Shown here in pieces: positions 14,548 to 27,900 of a DNA stretch of 64,000 nt (the first letter of the stretch is position 1; the number at the start of each line of letters is the position of its first letter). The notes beneath the pieces are model-generated. The model was not told where the DNA came from. It did not search any database and saw nothing but the letters and a program-made list of their open reading frames with translations. Both the position numbers and the translations under genes were made by a program. This DNA comes from Primula veris (lineage: Eukaryota; Streptophyta; Magnoliopsida; Ericales; Primulaceae): assembly GCA_963682055.1 (NCBI GenBank), contig OY821741.1:10361501-10425500 (forward strand), given 5' to 3'.

Positions 14548-15197
14548 GTATAAGTTTCTTTATATGATTCATTTATCTTAAATGTGAGGAGATTGTTTTA
14601 AAATGGTACACGTATCAGTTTTCTTATCAATTATCTTAAATTTACACGAACTTAAATATCTCTCAAATATAAGGATTCGCATCAGTTTCTTTATACGATT
14701 CATTTATCTTAAATATGAGGAGATTGTTCTAAAATGGTACACGTATCAGTTTCCTTATCAATTATCTTAAATTTACATGAACTTAAACATCTCTCAAATA
14801 TAAGGATTCGCATCAGTTTCTTTATATGATTCATTTATCTTAAATATGAGAAGATTGTTCTAAAATGGTACACGTATCAGTTTTCTTATCAATTATCTTA
14901 AATTTACATGAACTTAAATATCTTTCAAATATAAGGATTCGCATCAGTTTCTTTATATGATTCATTTATCTTAAATATGAGGAGATTATTCTAAAATGGT
15001 ACACGTATCAGTTTCCTTATCAATTATCTTAAATTTATATGAACTTAAATGTCTCTCAAATATAAGGATTCGCATCAGTTTCTTTATATGATTCATTTAT
15101 CTTAAATATGAGAAGATTGTTCTAAAATGGTACACGTATCAGTTTCGTTATCAATTATCTTAAATTTACATGAACTTAAATATCTCTCAAATATAAG
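14548..15197. repeat. 131-bp tandem satellite, about five copies
   Basis: The marker ACGTATCAGTTT recurs at 14610, 14741, 14872, 15003 and 15134, an exact spacing of 131 bases. Each unit also holds TTTATATGATTCATTTATC and CTCAAATATAAGGATTCGC. Copies differ by only a few substitutions, so the array is young or homogenised. No coding potential is seen in it. Confidence 0.9.
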
Positions 15198-16162
15198 TGA
15201 TCAATATGTTCCCTTATAATTAAAATAATAATTTTTAATTTTTAATTTTCTCTTATTCTCTCTCCTTTATTTGTAATTTTCAAATATAAATTAATAAAAT
15301 AACAAAAAGATGAGTTGTATAGTTTTAATAGAGAAATCGATAAAAAAACTGATAATTTTTATAAACCAAAACGTTTACTTATAAGTTGTAAAAGTGTAAT
15401 TTTTACTTTAAATACGATAAAATTTATAAGTTATTTAACGTGGTTGTTCTACTAAATTAATTTGGATTGAAAAAAATTAATAGAAGTATATTAAAATATA
15501 GTAATATTTAGTTATGATAGTAAATTTGATAGAAAAGCTGAAAAATATATAAAGTTAAACCGTTATCCTACAAATATAAAAGTGATATTAATTAACTTAA
15601 ATATGAAAAAAAAAATGTAAGTAAACTAGTACACATGGTCTTAACGATGAGTGACAATCATAGCATGCTTTCATATAAATTTTAAACAAATGCAACAAGG
15701 TTCTATCAGTTTTCTTTTGGCCCACAGTAGTCTTTAACTCTTTTAACTTTTCATATTTTTGAATTGTTTGGGAGTTTTTTAACTTCAAAATGGGAAATCG
15801 ACCACAGAAAAGAAACAAAACAAAACAAAACAAGGAAAAAACAACTTAATAGAAAGATATGTGGGTGGGATATAAATCTTCCCCCTTTTTTCTCCTGTGA
15901 ATGTGACAATACTTTGCACCTTTCACTCTCTTGGGGATAACCTTCCGACACTTAATGTCCAAGGTGAAAATGGCCACAAATATACAAATATATAATCAAA
16001 TCATTGTTTCAACTATTTTATAGAACTCCAGTTTGGTCCTTAATTCCAAATACAAATTTTCGAAAATGGCCACTCTATCGTTACATTGTGGTAACAGTTT
16101 GGTCCTCCGTGAATATCAGTGCTTTTGTAAACTTGCTTCTTTTTTACCCATCTAAAGTAAAA

Positions 16163-16529
16163 AGGGAAAAAATACGGTTAGTGCATTGTATTATCGGTGT
16201 TTAACGATTTAGATACTGTACTACCAATTTTAACAATTGACGTATCAAAATACGAAATTTGACACAATTAAGGACCTACTGTTAAACAAAATGATGAAAT
16301 TGCACTCACATTCTATTGTCTACCACATGATAAGTGCAATTCTATCAACATACTTCAAAAATACATTCAAATGTGAGATATAGTAGTGACTGCAATCTTG
16401 TCGATTTATGTTGTTAGTCCCTTAATTGTACGAAATTTCGTAGTTCGGTAGCTCAATTGTTAAAATTGGTAGTTCAGTACCGAAATCGTTAACCACTTGT
16501 AGTACACTATATTAAACGCATTTTTTTTC
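16163..16529. mobile_element. Mutator-type MITE copy 1 (9-bp TSD)
   Basis: Long terminal inverted repeats (about 100 bases, including CCAATTTTAACAATTG and CGAAATTT) bound a ~160-bp core. The element is flanked by identical nonamers AAAGTAAAA at 16154-16162 and 16530-16538. A 9-bp target duplication with long inverted repeats is characteristic of Mutator-like (MULE) non-autonomous elements. It has no open frame. Confidence 0.8.
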
Positions 16530-17034
16530 AAAGTAAAACAAGTAAAAAAAAAATTGAAGTACAATAACAGTCATATGAACACGGTGTGATCATTTTTTGA
16601 CAGTAACAGTCTAAACTGGTCATCTTTTCTTTGAACGACATCGTTTTTGGCTTCCTAAAGAGAGTTTTGAGTGCAATTTGGTGTCCGGCGCGGATTCTGC
16701 AAGCAAACGCGTCACGTCATATGAATTATGCTGGAATTGCAATCCAACATTCCTCCAAAAAAATTAAACAAATGTGTCGGTGAGTGTTAATCATAAATAA
16801 ACAATGATTACTCAATGCGATATATTGCCATACATATTGGATTCATGTTCATATTAATTGGTAAACACACATGACGTTGCATATCGAAACTAATATGATA
16901 ACACTGCACAAGAGAATGTGAGTACAATTTCATCTAACATTTTGCTAGTCAATTGCTTTCATATAGATGGAGCATAGAGATTTTGGTTAACTAGAGCAAG
17001 TTCATCTAACCTTTTGAATATTTCGGGGGAAAAT

Positions 17035-17389
17035 ACGTCTAGTGTACTGTCCTATCAGTCAATTAACGATTTATATACTGAACTACCAATTTTAACAATT
17101 GAGATACTGAACTACGAAATTTCGCCCAATTAATGGACTAACAGCATAAATCGACGAGATTGCAGTGACTGTATCTCACATTTGGGATCTATTTTTGACG
17201 TATGTTGATAGAATTTCACTCATCATGTGATAAGCAAGAGAATGTGGGTGCAATTTCGTTATTTTGTTTAACGGTAAGTTATCAATTGTGATAAATTTCG
17301 TAGTTTGGTATCTCAATTGTTAAAATTGATAGTACAGTATCTAAATCGTTAAATACTGCTGTTATAGTAAACTAAACGTATTTTTTTCC
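17035..17389. mobile_element. Mutator-type MITE copy 2, inverted orientation
   Basis: This is the same family as 16163-16529, but its core lies in the opposite orientation (AGAATGTGGGTGCAATTTCG against the complement in copy 1). The termini GGGGGAAAATACG and CGTATTTTTTTCC are inverted repeats. The nonamer GAATATTTC flanks both sides (17026-17034 and 17390-17398). Confidence 0.82.
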
Positions 17390-17590
17390 GAATATTTCAA
17401 AACGTTTCCATAATCCACAAAGCAAGAAACACGACACATAACGTATCCAAAGAAATATTCGTGGGAAACTCCCTGTGAATATGACATTACTTTTACTCCT
17501 TTTGACTTTTTAGGAAAATATTTAGGCACTCCAAGTTGAAGGTGAAATCATTCAGGCACCCCTTCTCCGAAGTAGAATATGTGGATCAGT

Positions 17591-17943
17591 GGGTGCTCGG
17601 GATACTATCAATATTTAACGATTAATTTATTATACTGTCGATTTTAACAATTGAGTTATCAAACTACGAAATTTGCATAATTGAGAACATACCGTTAAAC
17701 AAAATGATAAAATTGGACTGACATTCACTTGTCTAACACATGATGAGTGCAATTCTATCAAATACGGCAAAAATAGATCACTAAATGTGAGATATAATGA
17801 TAGTAATCTTGTCGAATTATGTTGTTAGTCCCTTAATTGGACGAAATTTCATAGTTCGGTAGCTCAATTGTTAAAATTGATAGTTCGGTATCTAAATTGT
17901 TAACCAATGTTAGTACAGTATTACACTATACGTATTTTTTCCC
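17591..17943. mobile_element. Mutator-type MITE copy 3, diverged
   Basis: The sequence follows copy 1 in the same orientation through the inverted arms and the core (TTAAACAAAATGATAAAATTG, GTTGTTAGTCCCTTAATTG) and ends CGTATTTTTTCCC. The left terminus is damaged and no convincing 9-bp duplication is seen, so boundaries are approximate. Confidence 0.65.
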
Positions 17944-18060
17944 GTGATTTGCATAATCTGAGAAAATCATCGGGTAGCATCGACTAAGAATGAGATATAT
18001 ATTGAACTAATTTATTGCACTTCTTAATTGTTGTCATAGGCATCATATGACAGATGAGAC

Positions 18061-18547
18061 TTAGGTTGCACAGATACGGTACGATACGGGCACGACGGTA
18101 AGGTAAAAGTTTAAAATTTACGATACTGTACGAAAAGGTAACGTCAATAAAAAAATTATTTATTTTTATATAACATAATTAACAAATTTTAGTACAATTT
18201 AGGATTGTATACGGATATTTGAGTGAATGTTAATATAATTTTTCATAACTAGTGTTTAAACAAATTTAATTAAATTCATCACACTTGTTAATTATAAAAA
18301 TTTCACATTATTTTAATATTTTTTTATGAAAAAAAAATAAAATGAAATTTCTCAACCGTACCAAAAAATACCGAAAACGTACCGATCCCATACCCGTGCC
18401 ATACCCAAGCCGTAACGAGATGGTCAAACAATGAAAAAGTCAACACTACTCCATTTGTCGTACCGAGTACTTCATTTGCCGTACCGTACCAGTACCCTTA
18501 CCGGGTACTCCAAAAAAATAAATATATAAAGTACTCGTGCTACCTAG
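18061..18547. mobile_element. Non-autonomous hAT-type element, 487 bp
   Basis: Imperfect inverted ends (TAGGTTGCACAGATAC left; TAGGTAGCACGAGTAC as reverse complement of the right) enclose arms rich in GGTACG/CGTACC. It is flanked by GATGAGAC (18053-18060) and GACGAGAC (18548-18555), an 8-bp target duplication with one mismatch. The 8-bp size and TAGG-type ends indicate the hAT superfamily. No transposase is present. Confidence 0.7.
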
Positions 18548-18916
18548 GACGAGACCCTCCCCTGCAACAGCTCCGACTATAAGTACATCATCGCAGCAAC
18601 TCAGTAACACAAAATATAATGATGATTAAGTGGATAAATCTCCGTGCTTTTATTTGTGAAAATATATAACTGCTAATAGGTCCTAACTTTAAAGGCAAAT
18701 AAATGGATAGCAATGAGATTTAGAAAACAAATTAAACACTTTTTCTTGAAAACTGTAGTACCGAAGCAAAGCAGCTAGTACATCCACTAGTTCTACATTT
18801 TTATTCTCTCATAGCACACTTGGCCAACATAAGTTTATGAAATAAGATGGGAAAAAAATAACTTCTTTAACTTCACTTATTATTCATACCAACACCCAAA
18901 AAAATAACCAGAAAAA

Positions 18917-21900
18917 CTAAGGGGTAGGAAGCTTGAGAGAGTTGGCCTTCTCTTGGAGGCTATCGATAAGGCTATCAAAGGCTTTTTTGAAAGAATCAAC
19001 TCCTTCAACTTCGAGTTGAGTGCCAACAAATCCCCAATCGATTCCTAATTTTTCGAGGGCACTATATATGCCTTCAGCTTCAGATACATTAGCGTCGATA
19101 GTCCTCGATACATCCCCATGGTCAATAAATGCTAGGAGTGCTTGGTCAGGCATAGTTGACACCTTAATAAAACAAAAGAAAAACAAGTTAGCAAATACCA
19201 TATAATTGTTTATATTTTTCCAATGTCAAGACCTTAAAAATAAACCAACCTTAAGTTCTAGCATTCAGAAAACATATGGATTGATATATGGAAAGACATG
19301 GAAGTAATTTTACACTTAACTTATTAAAACAGTTTTTTATTTCCATATCAACCTAGAAACATAGCAATTATAGCTTAGGTTACATTTTTCAAGAAACTAG
19401 TATATTACCTAGGAAAACAACTATTGCATGGGTGCTAAAATAGAAAACCCAAAAATTTAGGTTCAAAACAGGAAAAGGGTTATCGAATAGATTATAAAAT
19501 ATTTCAAAATATGGATAGTGTATAGTAATATTTTTTGTTTTCCTCTTTATTTAGTAGCCTATAACCCCAACCTGTGTTTTTTTTTCAAAATGGTAGATTA
19601 AGTGTACTACAATCAACACGAATGTTTCGTCAGTGTATTAATTGCTAAATTTTCTAGGTTGGTGGAGGAAATTGAAATCTATAATACGCTAGTGTACTAA
19701 CTATTATAATCAACCCACATGCATATAGGTCTTCTTTGTAAGCTCAGAATTGAAATCTGGACTGCATATAGGTTGAAATATAGACATGCATATAGGTTGG
19801 TGGAGGAAATTGAAATCTATAATTCGTTAAACAGCTTGTAAGCTTTAGAATTTTTTCCTAAAAGCTGGACTGCATTTGTTACAAGCTAAAAGGCTGAGCT
19901 TTTCCCTGGCTGTGAACTTGAATCTTTAAGATGAATCTCAAAAAATCCAGGTTATAAGCTCAAAAGCTGCAACCAAATAAAAATCCATTGAGAAATGCTT
20001 TCAGGCAGGCCTATTTACATTGCCATTTTACCCTGCCTGTCAAAGGAAAAGTTTTTTTCTTAACCTCAAAAGACCAGCTTATTCTCTTAAGGAAAAAACA
20101 TGGTTCATCCAGCGAAGAGTTTTTAGATTTATCAAGCCAAAATAACAAGAAACGCGTAATTTTTAAACTAGTCAACCAAATACAGTCTAGCTCTTAAACA
20201 AATGAAAGAAGAAGAGAAAACGAGTCTTCAGAGCTTCAACCAAACAAAGACTTTTCTAGTAAAATTGAAAACAATTTTCAATTTTTCACTGAAAGAGCTC
20301 CCTGTAACACCGCGCTTTTTATGTTATTTCCAGGCTAGATTATATGGCGAGATAATTTCACAGAGCACATATCATAATATCAATGCTAATATATATACAA
20401 TAAATAAATATATATACATGTATTGATAGACTGCATAGTTTCTAACCGTGTCAGGTCCAATGAGAGGGGAAACATATAACGTGTCAGGGTAGGCTGGGTT
20501 CTTGACACTGGTAGATGCCCACAAAAGCCTCTGCTTCTTTGCACCTTTCTTAACAAGAGCCTCCCATCTCGGACCAGAGAATTTCTTCTGATACAACTTA
20601 TAAGCCAAAGCAGCTTGAGCATTTGCAGCCTACAAAAAAAAGGACTTGAAACATTAGTAAATTCATGATTAAAATCCCTACAGGATTCAAAGCAATGTTT
20701 TATTTAAAACACAAAGACGTTGCTAGTTTATTTTTCGCAAGAGAGCTGCTAAAGCGTAAACTTCGTGGAACAATGCGTAAGCTCCGCTTCTATGCTCTTA
20801 AAAGAAACAAAAAAGGGAAAACACCATGCACAATTCAGAATTATAACGAGCATATCTTCAAGATTGAATTCCAGGCGTCAGCCTTGTTTCGTAACTTTGG
20901 TTGCACCTTGGTACTGACAATAAGAGTCCAAGTCAGACTCTGCTTAAATTATGGTCAATGTCCGATTAGCAATCAAAAGTGATAATCCAGTTCAATAGAT
21001 TTGGCTTAAATTCCTCATAGATTTCCAACAGCGCTCTAATAGACACTATTTGTCCCAAATTCATTGATAGCAGTGTCATTTAGGCAAAACAAACAGATTT
21101 GTGAATCCCATTGTGGGTCTCAAAAGATGCAAACAACTGAGACCTTAAATTAAGAATTTCAAGTACCTTTCCTCGGACATTAAGGGCCTCAGGGGATCCA
21201 ATCTTCTCGAGCATCTTGTCAACAAGCGAGTCAACTCGGCTAACAAAGAATGAAGCAACACTTGTGACTCGTGACAGGTCACTCAGTCCGGAAGCTTCTA
21301 GACCATCCAAGTAAGCATCAATGACCGCTTCGTATCTTGCCAGAGAGAATATTAGCTGTCATTATAGATGTAAACAATTCACAATTAGCACATGGGGAAA
21401 AGGCTTATAATGCAACTGTTATGATTTACAAAGAAATGACAACTAAACAAAAGGAATGTATACACAGCGGTAAATTGCAATATTGCACGCTATCATACAC
21501 TTTATTTCAATAGTTCACTACCAGCAATACGAGCATAGGGAGTAAAACAGAAAAAAAGACAGATTGGGAATAAAAAAGGAAAAAAAACTTACCATTAAAA
21601 TAATATTCGACAAAATTTGGTAGAAAGGTGTATAATTTTCTTTTTCACAACTGTATTGGACACCAACCTATGATGTTTTTTCGACTTGTGACTTGAGTGT
21701 AATAAAAGCATCGAGAGACATCTTTTAGTTTAGTAAACCAATTATTTTTGTAGCATGGTGTACAAACTCGAAATCTAATGACCGTACAAAGTTGTAGTTA
21801 ATCCAATAGTTTGCTGATTTCCTATAAACACACTCCTCAGAACCAAAACTGCTTGATAGATGATCCTCCAATCAGTTGATTCATGAAATCTTTTCAGATT

Positions 21901-24900
21901 AAAGACAACCGTTTCTGATTTGGAAAGAGTAAAACCTTGTTAAGGGTGAACTTGAACAGAAAACATACAGTCGAAGATTGTCATATATTTATAGCAACAG
22001 TTCTCCTAGCTTTTTACTCTCCAAACCAGTCATTTACGGCTTGTTTGGTTATGGATTTTCAGCAACTAAGCTGGATTATTTGAGGTTAGGAAAACATGGG
22101 GTTCATCCAGCTTGAAGCTTCTAGCTTTTTCAGAACAAATAACCACAAAAGCGCAGCTTTCAAGCTGATAAACCAAAAGAAGCCCAAATTTTACGCAAAA
22201 AAAATTACTGAGAAATATAGCTGCGACCAGAGAGCCTAAGAAACAGATGTCTAATATGTAGATTATACAGTCTCGGTCAATTTCTATTTCATAGATTTTA
22301 AACTTATTGTGACATTGACACTTGTGCCATGGGAAATAACTTCCAAACTTTGTTTACTCTGGTAAAGTAGTCATTAAGGGCTTGTTTGAATGCAGCTTTT
22401 AAGAAGGACTTGTGGAGGTTTAAAACAAAAGGGTTCCCAGAACAAAAGGCAAAAACCTCAGCTTAAAGCAAACAAAGTCCAACTTTAAAGCAAAAGAAGA
22501 GACTTTAAAAGCTGCAACAAAACAACCCATAAGACACAGTTGTGGGGTAGGTATATATACCATCATCATCATCACACTAGCCTTAATCCCAAAAAATTGG
22601 GGTCCGCTAGGCGCTAGGGTAGGTATATACCCTCTTGATCAATTTGCAATGCATGTTAAATTTGAAGTTTCATATTCCCTCTGGGTAAGAAGAAAATATT
22701 TGAACTTACTGTAACATTGACGCTTATCCCATTGGCAATAACTTCCTTGATCGAAGGGATACATTCCGCAGTGGCTGGGATTTTTATATAAACATTATTG
22801 CGATTAACAACTTTGTGAAGCCATTTTGCAGCCACAACAGTTCCGTTTGTATCGTCAGCAAGTTGTGGAGAAACCTCAACTGAAACATATCCATCTGCTC
22901 CATCTGTGTCATTATAAATTGGTTCGAAAAGTTTGCAAGCATCTTGAATATCTTTAATAACTAGTTCCCAGTATGCACTTTCAATGTCCTTTCCAGCTTG
23001 TACAAGTTCTCTGCAAAGTTATAGCCATTTAGTTAATCATTTTAACGCTTATCTACAAATCAGTACATTGGCATATCATCATACCTCAATTTATACTCTT
23101 AACGTTACAGTTCTTGGTGATTTAGTACAATTACCAAACAGGAAAAAAACACATAGATCGGAGAACTAATTAGTTAAGAAAACAAATATATTCTACACTA
23201 TTTTATCATCTTGTAATTCTCTTTATACAGTACTCTTTAAGATTTTTCCTAATTAGTTCCCAAACTATTATGTACACTATGAAAGTGAAGAGAAAGCTTA
23301 GGTTAGGGTACTAATTACTGGCATTTATAGGTATGCGTAAAGAATTTTAAACGTTAATATCTCAGTGTACAAGATTATGATTAACCCAATAGCTGCCATG
23401 CTATATGTTTGGAAGCTTAGTGTCTCAGAGAACAGAAAATGACCCAGTACGAAGAATTTATAAGTACAATAATTGATCTGATAAAGAATTAGGAATTGCT
23501 CAGGGGTGGAACCAGAAGTCGTACATGGCCTGCTGACAGGTGACGTACAACAGTAATTGACAAATTTGGCCTTACGATATAAGTTGAGGACAGAAAATTT
23601 ATAAGCAGTGTCGGAACCATGATTGAATTCCTAATAATGTTATTTTGACAAAATTAAGGGCACGGGCCCTTATGCCACCAAGGACAATGACCACTAACCT
23701 TCTTAAAGAACTTGCAGAATCATGAAATTTTCGTTAAAAAATGCTCAAGAAAAGTGAACCATTAAACTTACTTGAATTGCTCGTTGTAAGCATTGGAAGT
23801 TGATATTGCCTTCTGGAAAATCTGCATTCGTTTATATATACCGGCTCGTCACAAAATCCAACAAACAGCAAAATAATATTTTCGTAATATTCATAATACA
23901 ATAAGCCATGTGTTGCGTGTGTAGTAGGCTTATCAAGGTTTAGTACACTCGACTGTTACAAAATTTGAGTTTCCTACATTAGACTAAGAAGATTGTGAAC
24001 TAGCTGAACAACGAAGTCATTTCTATTTAGAACCATGCGGTATATCTTTTACACCCCAACATACACGTTGTTTCAATTTAGTAACTGAGGTTCTCAAAAG
24101 AGTGACAAAAACAACCAATTTTTTTTGTAATTATTGTGTGAAATTGAAAACTATGTAAAACTAACAGAAGTGTACTAAATTGTCCAGAAATTGTTCTTCG
24201 ATACACCAAATCTTCAAGTTCATAGTATGGTGTACAGTATTTAGCTACGTAATAGTTGAGTGTACGAAACCACAAGTCTGTTTCCACTGATCCTATTAGT
24301 TATCCTATTAAGTCAAGGCAACTACGAGTAGAAGGACAGGAAACGTTAAACAGAAAAAAAGGGATATTGTAAATACCGCAGGGTTGCTTGTGACTCCTCT
24401 AACACCACTTTCAATCAAAGGAAGGAGATCAGTAACAGGTCGGCACAGGTTATCATACCAAGGACTTTGTCCTTCTTTCTCATACAAATCGTGAAGAGTT
24501 GTTCTCTTGGCCGCGCTACCATTTCCACCAAGTTTGGAACACCTAACACTGTTAAAATGAAACCCCTCAGATACAACCCCCAAGAAAATCACATTTTTAC
24601 AATAAGCGACTGACAAAAAATAGAAAAAATAAGATAAAGAGCCAAAAATCAGAATGCTCAATGTGACTTTTTTTGCTATGCATTGGAATGCTTCCAGTTT
24701 CTAATGAATCTATTCATTCTAACAACTGCCACGGGCTTTTGTCAATGTCCTAAATACGTATTTACTTCTTTTAACATGTGTCCTTTTAAAGGCCTGTGCA
24801 TGGCTAGTATGTATGTAAACTTATTTAAGATGTAAGTGAACTTGTTAGAGAAACATCTTACTTTGAAGATTTATTTGTCCATGTTTGGCTCAAAATATGC

Positions 24901-27900
24901 CAGAACTGAGCGTACGGCTTGAATTTTTTTATTTAAATGTCTCTCTAACAGCTAAATCTTTCAAATGAGATGTAGCTCATCACTTAACAACAGTTAACAT
25001 AGATCGCCTACAAAGGCATGCAAGGACACATTTGCATCAAGTTTCAGGTGTAAAAAACGTGTCAATTCAGAAAACATCGGAACACGAAACAATCTAATCT
25101 ATTCCTTCACGCTTAAAATCCAACTTACAGTCGACACAAAGAGCTTCTTTGCAGCTTTTAAGTTCAAATTAGAAACTCGTTTTTGTTTTAACTTTTTGCG
25201 AATAAGTTGCAACGAATCCAGTTTGCCAACCTTATAACTTAATGTTTTGGTTTGACAGACCAAAATGATAGAAATTATAGACCAGATGAACTTTACTTTT
25301 TTTCATCCGCAAATTAGCAGACTTTTTATGTTTTAAAACAGCAGTAATACAAGCCACAAAGTTCAACATAATCAAAAGTTGTGTCAATCTCAATAGGCAT
25401 CACTCATTGGCACGCTTAAACGGATGAAAAGTATTCATTGATGATGCAAAAGAAATTACTTTTTCCCACTTATTAAGCTCTAAAGTTTGAGAAATAAGTA
25501 AATACTTAGTCAGATCCATTAGAAATAAGTAACCTCTTTTAAATAGATGATAACAAAAAGAATAACATTTATAGCCCTTTTCACATATAACAAAAGAACT
25601 AACTATTGAAGCCAAGTGCTGGTTATACAACAACATGTGACATAGGACAACCCTTGTAAAACAATAGCAATAAGTCAAAACTAAAGAATCAAACAATCAA
25701 AAATAATAAAATTCCTAAAAAGAAATATACACTACTTGGTCTACAAGATGATTATTCGTCTTAAAAAAGATATAAATCTCTTTCTCAATAGATTATGTTA
25801 TAGAATAGAATAAAGTCAACAGCTTTCAATTCATATATAACACCCTAAATCTAAAAGCAAAAATGCATGCACAAAGCAGATAACTACAAATAAACCCAAT
25901 AAAAGCAGGATCTTTCTTAAAACCAAAAACTACCCACTAAAAAATGGAACCATACAAATACAAATATACAAAAAATATCCTTAAATCTAAAACCAGCTGT
26001 GTCAATATAAAGATGCATTCACAGAACAAATAAACCCAATAAAACTAAGTTTTTCTACATACGAGCAACTACCCAGTAAAAAATGGAACCATAGAAATAG
26101 AAATATACAAAAAACATCTCTAAATCTAAGACCAGCCGTATCGATATAAAGATGCATGCACAAAACAAATAAATTAGTGTTTTAAAAAGTAAAATCTTAG
26201 CTAAAGCAATTTGAAAGAGCTACGCTAAAAACTTGATTTAAGCGGCCTAAAAAGCGGATTAGCGAACTTTTTAGCTTTGAATCGAGCTCTTTTTGCTACG
26301 AAACGCGTTATTTACAAATTAAAACAATGAAATAAATACAAACAAACCCAATAAAAGCAGGATTTTTCCAAATACCAGCAACTACCCAATAAAAAATGGA
26401 ACCATATAAATAATAATATACAAAATATATAAATTATATTGTGAAACTTACACTAATGATCCAGGGAAAGAAACTCTGTTTCTATAGAATAAAGTCAACA
26501 TCTTTCAATTTACATATAACACTCTAAATCTAAAACCAAAGATGCATGCACATAACAAACAAATACAAATAAACCCAATAAAAGTAGGATTTTTCCAAAT
26601 TCCAGCAACTACCCAATAAAAAATGGAACCATAAAAATACAAATATACAAAAAATATCTCTAAATCTAAAACCAGCCATGTCAATATAAATATGCATACA
26701 CATAACATAAACAAATAAATCAGTGTTAAAAAGCAAAATTTTAGCTGTGGCGTTTTTGCAAGAGAGCATAAGCTTTTAACAGCCTAAAAAGCGGAAAAGC
26801 GAGCTTTTTAACCTTTTTTTAGCTTTAATCGAGCTTTTTTCCTACGAAACACCCTATTTAAACAATGAAATAAATACAAATAAACGCAATAAAAGCAAGA
26901 TTTTTCTAAATTCCAGCAACTACCCAATAAAAAATGGAACCATAGGAATAGAAATATACAAAAAAATATTAATTAGATTGTGAAACTTACACTAATGATC
27001 CAGGGAAAGAAACTATGTTCCTATAGAATAAAGTCAACAACTTTCGATTTACATATAGCATCCTAAATTTTAAACCAGATGCATGCACATAACAAATAGT
27101 TACAAATAAACCCAATAAAAGTATAATTTTTCTAAATTCCAGCAACTACCCAATAAAAAACTGAACCATAGAAACACAAAATATACAATAAATATCTCTA
27201 AATCTAAAACCAGCCATGTCAATATAGAGATGCATGCACATAACAAATAAATACAAATAAACCCAATAAAAATACGAGTTTTCCAAATACCATCAACTAC
27301 CAAATAAAAAATGGTACCATAGACAATAGTAATATACAAAAAATATCTCTAAATCTAAAACCAGCCATGTCAATATAGAGATGCATGCACATAACAAATA
27401 AATCAGTGTTTTAAAAAGCAAAATATTAGCTAAAGCGTTTTTTTTCAAGAGCTATGCTAAAAGTGTTAACATGTAAGCTTATAGCGGCCTAAAAAGCGGA
27501 AAAGGGAGCTTTTTAATCTTTTTTAGCTTAAATCGTGCTTTTTTACTGTGAAACGCGCTATCTAAAACAATGAAATAAATACAAAAACCCCCAATAAAAG
27601 TAAGATTTGTCTAAATACCATCAACTACCCAATAAAAATTGAACCATAAAAATAGAAATATACAAAAAAAACATCTCTAAATCTAAAACCAGATCTGTCA
27701 ATATAAAGATGCATGCACAAAACAAATAAAATCAACTCACTAAAAGTAGTATTTTTCTAAATTCCAGCAACTACCCAATAAAAAATGGAACCATAGAAAT
27801 ATAAATACACAATAAATCTCTAAATCTAAAAAAAAGATGCATGTACAGAACAAATAAATACAAATAAACCCAATAAAAGTAAGATTTTTCTAAATTCCAG

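Noticed and set aside
14147..14572. 141-codon minus-strand frame with hydrophobic stretches
   Set aside because: AT-rich sequence gives Leu/Phe/Tyr-rich frames by chance; no family motif, and part overlaps the satellite edge.
14548..15197. Regular repeats considered as a CRISPR array
   Set aside because: Whole 131-bp units are alike with no unique spacers, the genome is a plant, and no cas genes exist; this is a satellite.
20665..20982. 105-codon plus-strand frame
   Set aside because: It lies entirely within transaldolase intron 5 on the opposite strand, with no domain or splice context.
22560..22625. CATCATCATCATC followed by CCTTAATCCCAAAAAATTGG, considered as a SINE
   Set aside because: The motif is a widespread plant repeat fragment, but without A and B boxes or a tail I cannot define an element.
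26505..27339. Frames with repeated FYWVYLYLF and CWNLEK motifs on the minus strand
   Set aside because: They come from the tandem array in transaldolase intron 1 and change frame between units.
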